From assembly GCA_949358305.1 (NCBI GenBank), contig OX442314.1, forward strand, positions 1,459,887-1,500,086: DNA of 40,200 nucleotides, written 5' to 3'. Shown here piece by piece: positions 9,745 to 31,013 of this stretch. Under the pieces are notes generated by a model. It was not told where the DNA came from and made no database searches. It saw nothing but the letters and a program-made list of their open reading frames with translations. The stretch is from Strigamia acuminata (Eukaryota; Arthropoda; Chilopoda; Geophilomorpha; Linotaeniidae). Within the stretch, counting starts at the first letter, position 1. Every line of letters starts with the position of its first letter. Both the position numbers and the translations under genes were made by a program.

Positions 9745-12700
9745 ATGACTCTTCCCCCGGCGGCCCCTGCCGGTTCTGTTCCACCAGCTTTATTGGGAAT
9801 TCCCGTGCCTTTCGTGGGCTCCACTGCGGAGGATTGGGCACTCTATTTAGAGCATTTTGAGCAGTTGGTCTCTCTCAATGACATTCCTGCCTCAAAAAAG
9901 CGTGCTTTTCTTCTCTCAGTGGTTGGTGCACCTACATACCAACTAGCCCACAATTTATTTGCACCAAGCAAGCTCTCTAGCCAGACTTTCCTCGACATCA
10001 CCAAGAAACTCCAGGAACATTTCACCCCTGCACCGAGGCCAGTGGTTCAGCGTCACTTGCTGGGTTCCCGCGTGCGTGCGCCAGATGAATCGATGAGCAA
10101 CTACATCGCGGCATTGCGGGGCCTGGCGGAAAGGACTGGCGCCACGACAACGGATCAGATCGAGCAGCTGGTCCTTGACCAATTAATCAGGGGAGTCGGT
10201 GTCGAGCAGCTCCGCCAGAAGCTACTTGGTGAAGAAAACCTGACCTTGGACAAGGCCTCATCAATGGCCATAGGTTTTCAGGCTGCCACTCAGGGCAACG
10301 CCATTTATAAGTCTTCCGCAACCGTTCCGATGCAACATTTTTCTGCAAACCACCCCCCCCAAGCAGCACTTTTCCAGCTTCAGACCACCGCCTCATCGAA
10401 TCAGCAACCATCTAGGCCCAGGCTTCCATTCGCCAAATCAAGTGGCAGGTCCCCACGACAAGGGTTTCAGGACGGCTCCCGAATGCCCGCGCAAGCAGCT
10501 GGACCACCAATGCGTCCAATGCAGCCTTCTGGGTCCAGGGCGTTGTGTAACGGATGCGGTCAGACACATGCTCGATCGGTCTGCCCTTTTCAGACCGCCG
10601 TGTGCCGCACGTGTGGCCGCACTGGACACATCGCTGCTGTTTGCAGAAATGGACAGCCATCGCCGCAGAACCTTCTCCGTGCCACACGATTTGGCCCTGG
10701 ACAATCCACAACACCCCAAGCCACTGGGACTTTTGGTCGCCGACCGTCGCCGCCTCCTCGTTTTCGTCAGCTGACCTCACCTATGAATTACGTGGCCGCA
10801 CAGCCGATGTTGGGTCAGCAGTGGACAGTTGACGGGCCCCTCGACTTTCAGCATTCATCTATTGGCCAACCTGTGTCATCTGGGCCGCTTTCCAACGTGG
10901 TTAGCGGTCAGAACTCTAATGTCCCGCCATCAATTTTTTCACCCGCACCTATTTTAAATAATGCCAATGTCAATCAGGTATATGCTAACGAACCTGGCCT
11001 AAATCCGGATTACTCACTATATTACCTCAAGAGTGACAAATGTCTACTCCCACCCATAGTGGTTGAGGCTCATGTTAATCATATTCTTCTCTATTTTCAG
11101 TTGGATACGGGGTCCGAGTACACCGTTATGGGATCAGATGCTTTGGCTTCCATCGAGCAACACAGTAACCAGGTGGTAAGGCGGTACCCTCCCGCGATTA
11201 ATTTATTCGCGTACCCCCACGTTTCGATTCCTTTGCTGGGGATAGCTATGATGACAGTCACCGTCCAGGCCACCACAGTTAGGATGCCCATAGTGGTTAC
11301 TCGTGACCCTGGTCCACCCGTCATGGGACGCGATTCAATCGCACGTTTTGGTTTAATACCGGGGTTGGCATATGCCTTTGACGATGCATTGTGCATTAGC
11401 TCGTTAATTCATCAAGATGGCGAGAGCTTATCATCAATTGCACTTCATTTGACTGCTCTTTCGAGCGCCATACATAGCGTTTCACCTCAGGTTGGTCCCA
11501 ACATTTTTAATTTATCGAAGGTCGAGTCGGCCTCCCTTCCTCAGTCTCCCGATGCAATTGCGCATTACATTATGCAAAAATACGATGCAGTTTTCCAGCC
11601 TGGTATTGGGACTTACACAGGCCCCCCGGTTGATTTGCATGTTCAGCCGGGGACGCGCCCGTTGTTCTTTCGCCCGAGACCTATCCCACATGCCAAGCGA
11701 CCTTTGGTTGACCTGGCAATTGACCAATTGATTAGCCAGGGGGTTTTTCGGCCCATTCAGCATTCTGAGTGGGCCACCCCATTGGTTGTTGTTACAAAGG
11801 CCAATGGGGGTTTGCGTTTGTGTGGGGATTATAGAGCTACCGTTAATCGATTTATTCTCCCTGATCCCTACCCCTTGCCATTGGTCGCTGACCTGTTAGC
11901 CGGGCTGGCCAACGCAAAGTATTTTACACTCTTAGACTTGAGGCAGGCTTATCAACAAATACCACTAACCGTCCGCTCATCGTTGCTGGTGGCGGTCAAC
12001 ACCCATCGAGGTCTTATGGCGGTTACGCGCTTGCCTTCCGGCACCGCACCGTCTTCCGGAATTTTCCAGCGCATAGTGGATGGAATTTTTCGGGGTGTGC
12101 CCTGGGTTTCCGTCTATCAAGACGACATACTAGTGGCGACCCCAACCCTGGAATTACATCTCCACACTCTAGTCCTAGTGTTCGACAAACTTGCCAACAA
12201 GGGCTTGCGAGTTTCGCATGACAAGTGTCAATTGGTGAAAACAAGTGTCCAATATTTGGGCCATTTCTTGACACAGCAGGGCATCACCCCTGCCCTTTCT
12301 AAGGTGCAGGCTGTGCTAAATTGCCCTTCACCTACAACTGTCACCACACTCAAGTCCTTTCTTGGCATGGTCGTATACTATGCCTCCTACGTTCCGCGCA
12401 TGGCCCACCTCTCCGCTCCCCTCTACGCGCTTTTGCAGAAGGAAGCGGAATGGGTGTGGGGCCCTAAGCAACAGGCGGCTTTTCAACAGCTAAAAGACAT
12501 TTTAGCTTCGCCAGAGGTTCTCACCTACTATGATTTGACCAAACCACTATTGTTAATTTGTGATGCATCCCCTTATGGCCTTGGAGCCGTCCTTGCACAC
12601 AAATTTAGTGATGGCTCAGAGCGTCCTGTTGCGTATGCGTCGCGTACCTTGTCTTCAGCTGAGCAGAATTATGCTCAGTTGGACAAGGAGGCAGCGGCTA

Positions 12701-14730
12701 TTGTGTTCGGGTTAAAGAAATTCCATAGCCACTTGTCTGGCACTTTCGTTTCCATATTTACCGATCATAAGCCCCTCCTTGGCATACTGGGACCTGATAA
12801 ACCCATCCCAAATATCATCAGCCCTAGGCTCTTGAGGTGGGCGTTGTTGTTAAGCACCTACCATTATGCCTTGATATATAGACCCGGTGCTCAGCTGAGA
12901 GAGGCGGATGCTTTGAGTCGTCTTCCATTGCCCGCCCCAGATGTGCCGGCGGCTGAGTTTGATGCCGCTTACCCTACCGACATCCGAATGTTGTCTGCGT
13001 CTGGCTCCGCATATATTACCAGGGAACGTTTGGTTCAGGCCACTTTGGCCGACCCCCTTCTCCAGTCTTTGGCGTCTTACGTCACCGCTTCTTGGCCCGC
13101 TTTGCGTCCTGCTGCTGTTCCGTCACCTTATTGGCAGCGCAGGCAAATGATGTCTCTTGCGCACCAGCTCCTTTTTGTGAACGACCGTGTCATTGTGCCA
13201 CTGTTCCTGGTCCCGGATTTGCTTCAATCCCTGCATTTCCATCATGTGGGAATTGTGGCGATGAAGCGCCGGGCCAGGCCTTTTGTTTGGTGGCCCGACA
13301 TGTCTCGTCATATCGAGCAATTCGTGGCGCAGTGTCATCCCTGCCAACAAACGCGTCCCCTGTCTCCCCGCGCGCCACTGGTGTCTTGGCCGGCCCCTGA
13401 CGGCCCCTGGGATAGGATTCACGCCGATTTGGCCGGGCCTCTCCACGGCACTATGTTTTTGGTCGTGGTTGATGCGTTTTCTGCCTGGATAGAGGTTGCG
13501 GCCATGCGGACTACCGTATCCGCTGCCATCATTACGGTTTTACGGCGACTTTTTGCCACCCACGGGTTGCCTCGGGTCCTGGTCACGGACAATGGTCCCC
13601 AGTTTAGCTCCGCCGAGATGGGGGAGTTCACCCGGGCCAATCATGTTAAGCATTTGTTTTCTCCACCGTACAGCCCTTGGTCTAATGGTCAAGCCGAGCG
13701 TGCTGTGCGGTGGACAAAGGAGCAGTTATCTCGTGCCTCATCCAATAGATGGGACTTGGTCATTCCTCGTATCTTGATGACCCAACACGCCACTCCTTCT
13801 AGACTGGACGGGGTCTCTCCATCCGTTCGCCTTTTTAATCGCCAAATTGCCGATGTGTGGCATCAGTTGGTTCGGTCTTGGGCGGTCGCGACCCACCTCC
13901 GGTCGCCTGGGGCGGTTGTGCCTTCAGCTTTGCGCCTCCCTATTGGGGCGCCTGTCTGGTATCGAGTTTTTCTCGCGCGCTCGTTCAAGTGGGCTAGGGG
14001 TTCAGTGATTGCTGTGCGGGGTGAAGTGGTATATGAGATTCGTACCGACTCCGGGGAGGTCATCATTCGACATTTAAACCATTTGCGCAAATTTCAGGGG
14101 GAAACCCTCAGCCTCCCCTCCACCTTAACCCCGGCAACCACAGCGCCTCCCTCTACGCGCGCCCTACCAGCCATTCTCTTACCATCTAATACCTTGGCCC
14201 CCCATGGTGGTGCCGCGATAGATTTTGCTGCGAGACCCCGGCCTACTGTTTTACCTGCAACTCAGGCATCTGTTTCCAGCTCACCACTTTCATCTGCTTT
14301 CACTTCACCTCATACCTCGGCAGGAAACTCTTCAGGAAATTTATCTGCTGAACTACATCTTTCATCCAGTTCCACCCCCCCTAATTCACCTCATGAATCA
14401 CCTTTATCTCCATCAATTCGACCCTCATCATCATTAGTTAGACTAATATTAGATGCCGATCGTCAAGCTCCTACATTTCCGGATCAAATGGTCAGCGGGT
14501 CTGGACCATCATCGCAGGTCGCGACAGTCTCCACACCTGTACCTGTCCAGCCCACTTCATCTGTTCTGCTTGATCCGGCTTTGCTTACACAGCGCCTGCG
14601 TGCCATACTGCAAAAAGACCAGCAGCCTCCAGCTCAGCCCACCGGTCCACCTGACACCACATCATTGCGCAGATCTGAGAGGCTCAAACAACTACCTGGA
14701 CACCCGAAGCAGAATGTGCCTAAACAATAG
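9745..14730 (+). CDS. Gypsy gag-pol polyprotein
   Basis: About 1661 residues in one unbroken frame from the first ATG (9745) to TAG. The N-terminal gag-like region is helical. Two zinc knuckles follow near residues 268-302, of C-x2-C-x3/4-H-x4-C type. The protease is marked by LDTGSEY (Asp about 454). Reverse transcriptase has the YQDD box (about 791-794). RNase H follows with ICDASPYGLGAVL, a conserved Glu, and FTDHKPL. Integrase has an HHCC zinc domain (LHFHH..CHPC) and a DD35E core (Asp about 1228, Asp about 1282, Glu about 1318, exactly 35 residues between the last two). The tail is Ser/Thr/Pro-rich and ends in a basic patch with RRSERLKQLP. No chromodomain is obvious. Gag and pol share a frame with no frameshift site, so their ratio must be set some other way. 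All catalytic motifs are intact. Confidence 0.95.
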   Translation: MTLPPAAPAGSVPPALLGIPVPFVGSTAEDWALYLEHFEQLVSLNDIPASKKRAFLLSVVGAPTYQLAHNLFAPSKLSSQTFLDITKKLQEHFTPAPRPVVQRHLLGSRVRAPDESMSNYIAALRGLAERTGATTTDQIEQLVLDQLIRGVGVEQLRQKLLGEENLTLDKASSMAIGFQAATQGNAIYKSSATVPMQHFSANHPPQAALFQLQTTASSNQQPSRPRLPFAKSSGRSPRQGFQDGSRMPAQAAGPPMRPMQPSGSRALCNGCGQTHARSVCPFQTAVCRTCGRTGHIAAVCRNGQPSPQNLLRATRFGPGQSTTPQATGTFGRRPSPPPRFRQLTSPMNYVAAQPMLGQQWTVDGPLDFQHSSIGQPVSSGPLSNVVSGQNSNVPPSIFSPAPILNNANVNQVYANEPGLNPDYSLYYLKSDKCLLPPIVVEAHVNHILLYFQLDTGSEYTVMGSDALASIEQHSNQVVRRYPPAINLFAYPHVSIPLLGIAMMTVTVQATTVRMPIVVTRDPGPPVMGRDSIARFGLIPGLAYAFDDALCISSLIHQDGESLSSIALHLTALSSAIHSVSPQVGPNIFNLSKVESASLPQSPDAIAHYIMQKYDAVFQPGIGTYTGPPVDLHVQPGTRPLFFRPRPIPHAKRPLVDLAIDQLISQGVFRPIQHSEWATPLVVVTKANGGLRLCGDYRATVNRFILPDPYPLPLVADLLAGLANAKYFTLLDLRQAYQQIPLTVRSSLLVAVNTHRGLMAVTRLPSGTAPSSGIFQRIVDGIFRGVPWVSVYQDDILVATPTLELHLHTLVLVFDKLANKGLRVSHDKCQLVKTSVQYLGHFLTQQGITPALSKVQAVLNCPSPTTVTTLKSFLGMVVYYASYVPRMAHLSAPLYALLQKEAEWVWGPKQQAAFQQLKDILASPEVLTYYDLTKPLLLICDASPYGLGAVLAHKFSDGSERPVAYASRTLSSAEQNYAQLDKEAAAIVFGLKKFHSHLSGTFVSIFTDHKPLLGILGPDKPIPNIISPRLLRWALLLSTYHYALIYRPGAQLREADALSRLPLPAPDVPAAEFDAAYPTDIRMLSASGSAYITRERLVQATLADPLLQSLASYVTASWPALRPAAVPSPYWQRRQMMSLAHQLLFVNDRVIVPLFLVPDLLQSLHFHHVGIVAMKRRARPFVWWPDMSRHIEQFVAQCHPCQQTRPLSPRAPLVSWPAPDGPWDRIHADLAGPLHGTMFLVVVDAFSAWIEVAAMRTTVSAAIITVLRRLFATHGLPRVLVTDNGPQFSSAEMGEFTRANHVKHLFSPPYSPWSNGQAERAVRWTKEQLSRASSNRWDLVIPRILMTQHATPSRLDGVSPSVRLFNRQIADVWHQLVRSWAVATHLRSPGAVVPSALRLPIGAPVWYRVFLARSFKWARGSVIAVRGEVVYEIRTDSGEVIIRHLNHLRKFQGETLSLPSTLTPATTAPPSTRALPAILLPSNTLAPHGGAAIDFAARPRPTVLPATQASVSSSPLSSAFTSPHTSAGNSSGNLSAELHLSSSSTPPNSPHESPLSPSIRPSSSLVRLILDADRQAPTFPDQMVSGSGPSSQVATVSTPVPVQPTSSVLLDPALLTQRLRAILQKDQQPPAQPTGPPDTTSLRRSERLKQLPGHPKQNVPKQ

Positions 14731-14740
14731 GGGGGAAGGG
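14729..14740 (+). other. Gypsy polypurine tract
   Basis: AGGGGGGAAGGG abuts the right LTR and overlaps the last bases of the gag-pol stop codon. This is the expected plus-strand primer. Confidence 0.85.
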
Positions 14741-15006
14741 TGTCGCATACCGACATTGTTGATTATACACATTATCAAATACCATTGTATCCGATTTCAC
14801 AATATTGAACAATTACTTGGTTGTCAGGCTCACAACCCTGACAACCAAATTGTTATTACCTTTTCCGAATATTAAATAAACAGTCTGACTCAAAATCTCT
14901 TTCAAGAAACATCTCACTAATGCCATGCCCAAAGACATGGCATTCTATTTCGGCCCCAAATCTTCAAGTATAAATCTATAAGTGGATCACACATACAGAT
15001 CACACA
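14741..15006 (+). repeat. Gypsy 3' LTR
   Basis: 266 bp, TG..CA borders, no difference from the left LTR seen by eye. It is followed by the second TGTAC at 15007-15011. Confidence 0.95.
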
Positions 15007-15011
15007 TGTAC

Positions 15012-15370
15012 GAGTCGCGGTAGCCGGGTTCTTGCATTCTATGATGCTGTTGGTTCCAACGGCGATACGCGTCTCCCGCCTCTCGGTCTCAGACTGGCCT
15101 TCGGGCCGGTCAAAAAAAAAGAAAAAAATTAATAAATAGATAAATAAGTCGGGAACAAAACGCATCCATCCCGACGAATAGTGACAGTTGGGCTCGTTGA
15201 GCGGCGGCAGCGGCGGCGGTAGCCCCGACGACTCGCCCCGAAAATAAGCTCCCGCACCGGCATTTCTTCGTCCGTCTAAACCTCGCAGCGCGCGTGCGGT
15301 CGCGTGCATTCTACTCGTGTCCGGTGTGGCGATCGGTACGGGGTAAAAAAAAAAATATTACACGCAAAAG
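15012..15370 (+). repeat. TTCG-hairpin repeat, unit 6, right part
   Basis: This continues the unit broken at 8739. The TTCG hairpin is at 15092-15111, followed by an A-rich tail and a standard start-side block. Confidence 0.8.
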
Positions 15371-16038
15371 GAAAGACGATTAAAATTTTAATTCTCCGGT
15401 CGTGGAACCGACTTTGTGGTTTGCGTTTTAACCGTTAATTAGGTTATCTTCGTCGCACTTTATCGCAATAAAAATTTTATAGGAAACCCGCCGCTCCGCA
15501 TTTTATTTTCACCTCCCGGGGGTCTTGCGCCGTCGTATTCGATGGCAGTCGCCTTCGGTGCGTTCAATTGACCCCGTGAGTGCTTTCGGATCGAGACCGA
15601 TGTGAGAGGTCGACATTCACGCCCCGACGATCGGTGCGGACCACTGGCATTTTTTCACCCATCCGTTTATCGGTCGTCGGTCCGATGCACGCTCCAGCCA
15701 GTGATTTTGTCGACGGGTCTCCGAGAGCGGTCTCGGTCTCAGACTGGCCTTCGGGCCGGTCAAAATAATAAATAAATAAATAAATAAATAAATGGATCGG
15801 AAATAGGTCGCACCCGTCCCGGCGAGAATAAGGGTGGGTGGCGTCGTTGAGCGACGTCAGCGGCAGCGACGTCAGCGGCAGCGACAGCCCCGACGACTAA
15901 CTCGCCCCGAAAATAAGGTCCTGCGCCGGCATCCGTTCGTTCGTTCAAACCTCGCAGCGCTCGTGCGGTCGCGTGCATTCTACTCGTGTCCGACGTGGCG
16001 ATCGGTACGGAGTAAAAAAAAAAAGATCATCAGAGAAA
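15371..16038 (+). repeat. TTCG-hairpin repeat, unit 7
   Basis: Standard ends with a unit-specific middle (about 15560-15720). The TTCG hairpin is at 15742-15761. The block after the tail has a short direct duplication of GACGTCAGCGGCAGC. Confidence 0.85.
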
Positions 16039-16663
16039 GGAAGACGATTAAAATTTTAATTCTCCAGTCGTGGCACCGACTTTGCGGTTTGTGCTTTAAC
16101 CGTTAATTAGGTTATCTTCGTTGTGGCAGATTCGAATAAAAGTTTTACAAAATAATCGTCGTTTTACATTTTTAAATCATTTCCCAGGGACCGTGTACCG
16201 TCGCAGTCGATGCGAGTCCCGGTCATCGCATCCGATAGACATTGCGGACGTTTTTCAGATCGAGACTGGAGTACCTGTTGAGTACCAAATGGCCGGTCGG
16301 TCGTTGGTGTGGTTCCGTCTCCTAAAATGTTCGTCGCCATTTTCTGTTGGTCGAGTCGCCTACCATCCAATGGTCGGTCGGTGGGTCTCGGTCTCAGACT
16401 GGCCTTCGGGCCGGTCAAAATAACAAATAAATGAATAAATCGGAAATAGAACGTCCCCGTCCCGGCCAGAATAGGGGCAGGTGGTGTCGTTGAGCGGCGT
16501 CAGCGGCAGCGACAGCCCGGACGAATCGCCCCGAAAATAAGGTCCTGCGCTGGCATCCGTTTGTTCGTTCAAACCTCGCAGCGCTCGTGCGGTCGCGTGC
16601 ATTCTACTCGTGTCCGACGTGGCGATCGGTACGGAGTAAAAAAAAAAAAGATCATCAGAGAAA
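16039..16663 (+). repeat. TTCG-hairpin repeat, unit 8
   Basis: Standard ends with yet another middle (about 16190-16380). The TTCG hairpin is at 16397-16416. Confidence 0.85.
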
Positions 16664-17257
16664 GGAAGACGATTAAAATTTTAATTCTCCGGTCGTGGCA
16701 CCGACTTTGCGGTTCGTACTTTAACCGTTAATTAGGTTATCTTCGTCGTAATTCGTTGGAATAAAAATTTTATAGAAAATGAGCCGTTTCGTATTTTATT
16801 TTCATCTTCCGGGGGTCTCGCGCCGTCGTTGTGGACGGGAGTCTTCCCGAACACGTTCGATGGGTTTTGCCAACACTTTCAGATCGAACTCGGGACTCGG
16901 GCCCGCCGCTCGGTCGAGCGGCGCACAGTACCCGCCGAGCGGCGCGGTATCCGATATAAAAGGACCCTTGCTTCGCCACGGTCTCAGACTGGCCTTCGGG
17001 CCGGTCAAAATAATAAATAAATAAATAAATAAATAAGTCCGAAAATGGAACGTATCCGTCCCGACGAATAGATGCGGTTGGGGTCGTTGAGCGACAGCGG
17101 CGGCAGCGGCAGCCCCGACGACTCGCCCCGAAAATAAGCTCCCTTACCGGCATTCCTTCGACCGTCTAAACCTCGCAGCATGCGTGCGGTCGCGTGCATT
17201 CTACTCGTGTCCGATGTGGCGATCGGTACGAGGTAAAAAAAATATCACACGAAAAAA
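16664..17257 (+). repeat. TTCG-hairpin repeat, unit 9
   Basis: It contains both the GCCGCTC..GAGCGGC hairpin and the TTCG hairpin (16987-17006). About 200 bp (16745-16950) look identical to unit 10. Confidence 0.85.
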
Positions 17258-17636
17258 GAAAGACGATTAAAATTTTAATTCTTCGGTCGTGGGACCGACT
17301 TTGCGGTCCGTGCTTTAACCGTTAATTAGGTTATCTTCGTCGTAATTCGTTGGAATAAAAATTTTATAGAAAATGAGCCGTTTCGTATTTTATTTTCATC
17401 TTCCGGGGGTCTCGCGCCGTCGTTGTGGACGGGAGTCTTCCCGAACACGTTCGATGGGTTTTGCCAACACTTTCAGATCGAACTCGGGACTCGGGCCCGC
17501 CGCTCGGTCGAGCGGCGCACAGTACCCGCCGAGCGGCGCGGTATTTGATACCCGTCTCTGTAAAAGCAGCCGTGCTTTTTCGGTCTCAGACTGGCCTTCG
17601 GGCCGGTCAAAATAATAAATAAATAAGTCGAGAATG
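17258..17636 (+). repeat. TTCG-hairpin repeat, unit 10 (partial, array end)
   Basis: The TTCG hairpin at 17589-17608 and a short AAAT tail are followed by unrelated sequence, so the unit lacks the start-side block of a following copy. This marks the right end of the array. Confidence 0.85.
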
Positions 17637-18856
17637 GGCCACCGCCGGCCGGTGGGGCCAATCGTCGCGGGTGGGTGGGGCAGGCAGCCAACCGTCCACC
17701 GATCGATCGATCGATTGATTGATCGACCGACCAATCAATCGGTTTTCAGATTTCGGGTTTTCACGGGTCCCAGGTTTTTCAGGTTTTTCAGATTTTTCAG
17801 ATTTCAGATTTCAGATTTCAGATTTCAGATTTCACATCGAATAATGTACGGAGTCTCTTCGGTGCCATTCTCATTTTGACCGTTAAGGACAGACAGACTG
17901 CTCCTCGACCAGGACCGACTAATGCGACAACTAGACCCGTCGCCCGTCGCGCGAGCCCGCCTCATTTTTTTCGCTCGTTTATTCACGCTTAGTTTTAAGA
18001 AAAATTTTCAAATTTTACAAATGTACACAAATAAAAAGACCGTTTACTTTTCGCTCCAATTGTTTATTCTTTATACGCCTTTACAACTCTTACGAGAAGA
18101 TAAATAGAAAGCGAGAAAATATAATCGATCAACCACGCCGTCGGCGCCTAACCCGAACCCGTAGTCCCCGCTTCGTTCTTCTCCTCCCCGTTCACGGGAC
18201 GGGCCGAACACCGAACACCGAGCGCCGAGCGCTGCGCGGGCACCTGGTGGCGCAACCGGGCAACATGACGCGGCACGATTCAAAACGCCGATCGTTTATT
18301 CGTTTCATTTTATTTTGTTTCGTTTCGTTTCATTTTATTGTTTCACTTTGTTTTATTTTGTTTCATTTTTTCTTTTTAATTCGCATCGCCGAGCGTCGCG
18401 TCGCAGCGCCGTGACATCGAGGTGAACAGCGGATCAAGCTTTTTCCCGCCATTGTTGTGCCCTTCTCCTTCTTCGCGACGCACACGCGTACATATATCGG
18501 TTCGCTGGACTCCGTAGAGTGGGAAAAACAAACAAACAAACAAACAAAAAAAAAACGAACAAACGAGTAAGTAAGGCTATCCAATCGCATTATTTCTTAA
18601 AAAAAAAACAAACAAACGAGAGAAGAAACGGAACGGGCGAATAAAAACGGCGTGCCATGCGGGACAGCGTGCGTGAGCACGGAGGAGGGGGGAAACCCCG
18701 TCGATATCAAACGACTAGATTCAACGTTGGTTTTGTGGTTACTACTCGCGGCGCTATTATTTGTCCGTCCGTTCGTCCGTTAATCGGTCTAATGAATTAA
18801 CCAATTAATTGATTAAACGACCAATTCGTTTATAAGTAGGCGATTGATCGACGAAA
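17637..18856. other. Spacer before gene B, no gene assigned
   Basis: This contains a CCGGCCGG-rich patch, a GATC/GATT-type simple repeat (17699-17740), an (AGATTTC)n run (17795-17830), AT-rich sequence, TTTTATTTCGTTT-type repeats (18290-18370) and an (AAAC)n run near 18525-18555. A short open frame on the minus strand (18071-18283) is followed downstream by AATAAA-like words, so the end of a minus-strand gene is possible, but I could not build a consistent model. The promoter of gene B should lie near 18700-18850. Confidence 0.4.
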
Positions 18857-29882
<11,026 letters not shown>

Positions 29883-30110
29883 GCGAGCGAGCGAGCGAGC
29901 GAGCGACCGACCGACTTAGAACGACCGACCGACCGACCGACCAACCGACTTAGAACGAACGACCGACCAACCGACTTAGAACGACCGACCGACCGATTGA
30001 CCGACCGACCGACCGACCGACTTAGAATGACGCGAGCTGGACAGGCAGACAGCGAGCGAGCGAGGTGGACGACCGAACGCGCGAGCGACATCGACGACGT
30101 CGTCCGCGAC
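29883..30110 (+). repeat. GAGC/GACC tandem repeats after gene B
   Basis: Directly after the stop codon come (GAGC)n, then repeated blocks of CGACTTAGAACGACCGACC, about four copies. This is probably the 3' untranslated region of gene B. Confidence 0.75.
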
Positions 30111-30140
30111 CTATTTATTTATTTTTTTTATTTATTTTTT

Positions 30141-30219
<79 letters not shown>

Positions 30220-30548
30220 TTTTTCTCCATTCGTTCATTCATTCGTTCACCCATTCATTTATTTATTTGTTTATGTATACATACATACATACATATACAC
30301 ATGTATATATATACATTTTGTTGTTGTGTTATCTGCTCTCTCGAATAAATCAGCGAGTAAACCACACGCCTCGCCTCTCTCTCTCTTCATTTCTTCTCAA
30401 AAACGTTCAAATCAACCTACGAGGTTGAAACAAACAAAAAAGAAAGAAACCCGAAGTAAAGTAAAGTAAAGTAAAGTAAAGTAAAGTAAAGTAGAGTAGA
30501 GTAGAGTAGAGTAGAGTAGAGTAGAGTAGAGTAGAGTAGAGTAAAATA
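30111..30548. repeat. (TTTA)n and (GTAAA/GTAGA)n microsatellites
   Basis: A TTTA/TTTTA array spans about 30111-30225, then ATTCATTC-type repeats, a mixed segment (30310-30450) and GTAAA/GTAGA repeats at 30455-30545. No gene is seen. Confidence 0.85.
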
Positions 30549-30822
30549 GAGCACTCGAACCGAAAGCGACGAAATTCCAGACGACCACGAAGACGCTTTA
30601 TCTTCGGCCCCGGGTGGCCGAGCGGGCAGGGTGACCTGCCGCACGGAGCTGGTGACCGAAGGTTCGCGTCCCGCTCCCGCCGACTTTTCGTTTCACCGAT
30701 CTTCTGGACAATCCTACTTCTATGATTTCTTACAAATGAGTACTTTACTTTATGAACGAATTCTCATGAATACTACTCTCTCGCAAGACCCGCGGGAGGG
30801 GGGGTCGAAGGTATCGGCCCTT
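30549..30822 (+). ncRNA. tRNA-like repeat unit S1
   Basis: The A box TGGCCGAGCGGG at 30615-30626 matches the class II (Leu/Ser) tRNA form, and GGTTCGCGTCC at 30661-30671 is a near-perfect B box. Between them GGCAGG-GTGA-CCTGCC folds as a 6-bp stem with a GNRA-type loop in place of an anticodon arm. The flanks do not form a tRNA acceptor stem. TTTT follows the core. A second hairpin (CTCTCGC..GCGGGAG) precedes the unit end at CGAAGGTATCGGCCC. Confidence 0.75.
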
Positions 30823-31013
30823 TTTTATTTTATTTTATTTTATTTTATTTTATTTTATTTTATTTTATTTTATTTTATTTGATTTGATTTGATTTGATTT
30901 GATTTCATTTTATTTTATTTCATTCTTTTTGTTTTTATCCACCCATCTACCTATCAATCTATCCATTTATTCGTTTATCTATTTATTTATTTATTTATTT
31001 ATTTATTTACCGA
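30823..31013. repeat. (TTTTA)n microsatellite after S1
   Basis: Pentanucleotide TTTTA and GATTT repeats, then (TTTA)n, fill the gap to the next unit. Confidence 0.85.

Larger units (their letters stand above)
8740..15006 (+). mobile_element. Full-length Ty3/gypsy LTR retrotransposon
   Basis: This is a complete element: two 266-bp LTRs, a primer-binding-like site, a leader, one unbroken gag-pol frame, a polypurine tract and a TGTAC target duplication. The enzymes are in the order protease, reverse transcriptase, RNase H, integrase, which is diagnostic of Ty3/gypsy. There is no room for, and no sign of, an envelope gene. The LTRs look identical by eye, and the frame has no stop, so the insertion appears recent. 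It sits inside unit 6 of the TTCG-hairpin repeat family. Confidence 0.95.

Noticed and set aside
10442-14875. Many short frames overlapping gypsy gag-pol
   Set aside because: They are out-of-frame shadows of a continuous 1661-residue protein with ordered domains.
14731-15006. A possible envelope gene in the gypsy element
   Set aside because: Only the polypurine tract separates the gag-pol stop from the right LTR.
18071-18283. Minus-strand frame of 70 residues as a gene end
   Set aside because: AATAAA-like words follow it, but no start, donor or acceptor combination gives a consistent model.
30606-30690. The tRNA-like cores as working tRNA-Leu or tRNA-Ser genes
   Set aside because: A and B boxes are good, but no acceptor stem pairs and no anticodon loop is present.
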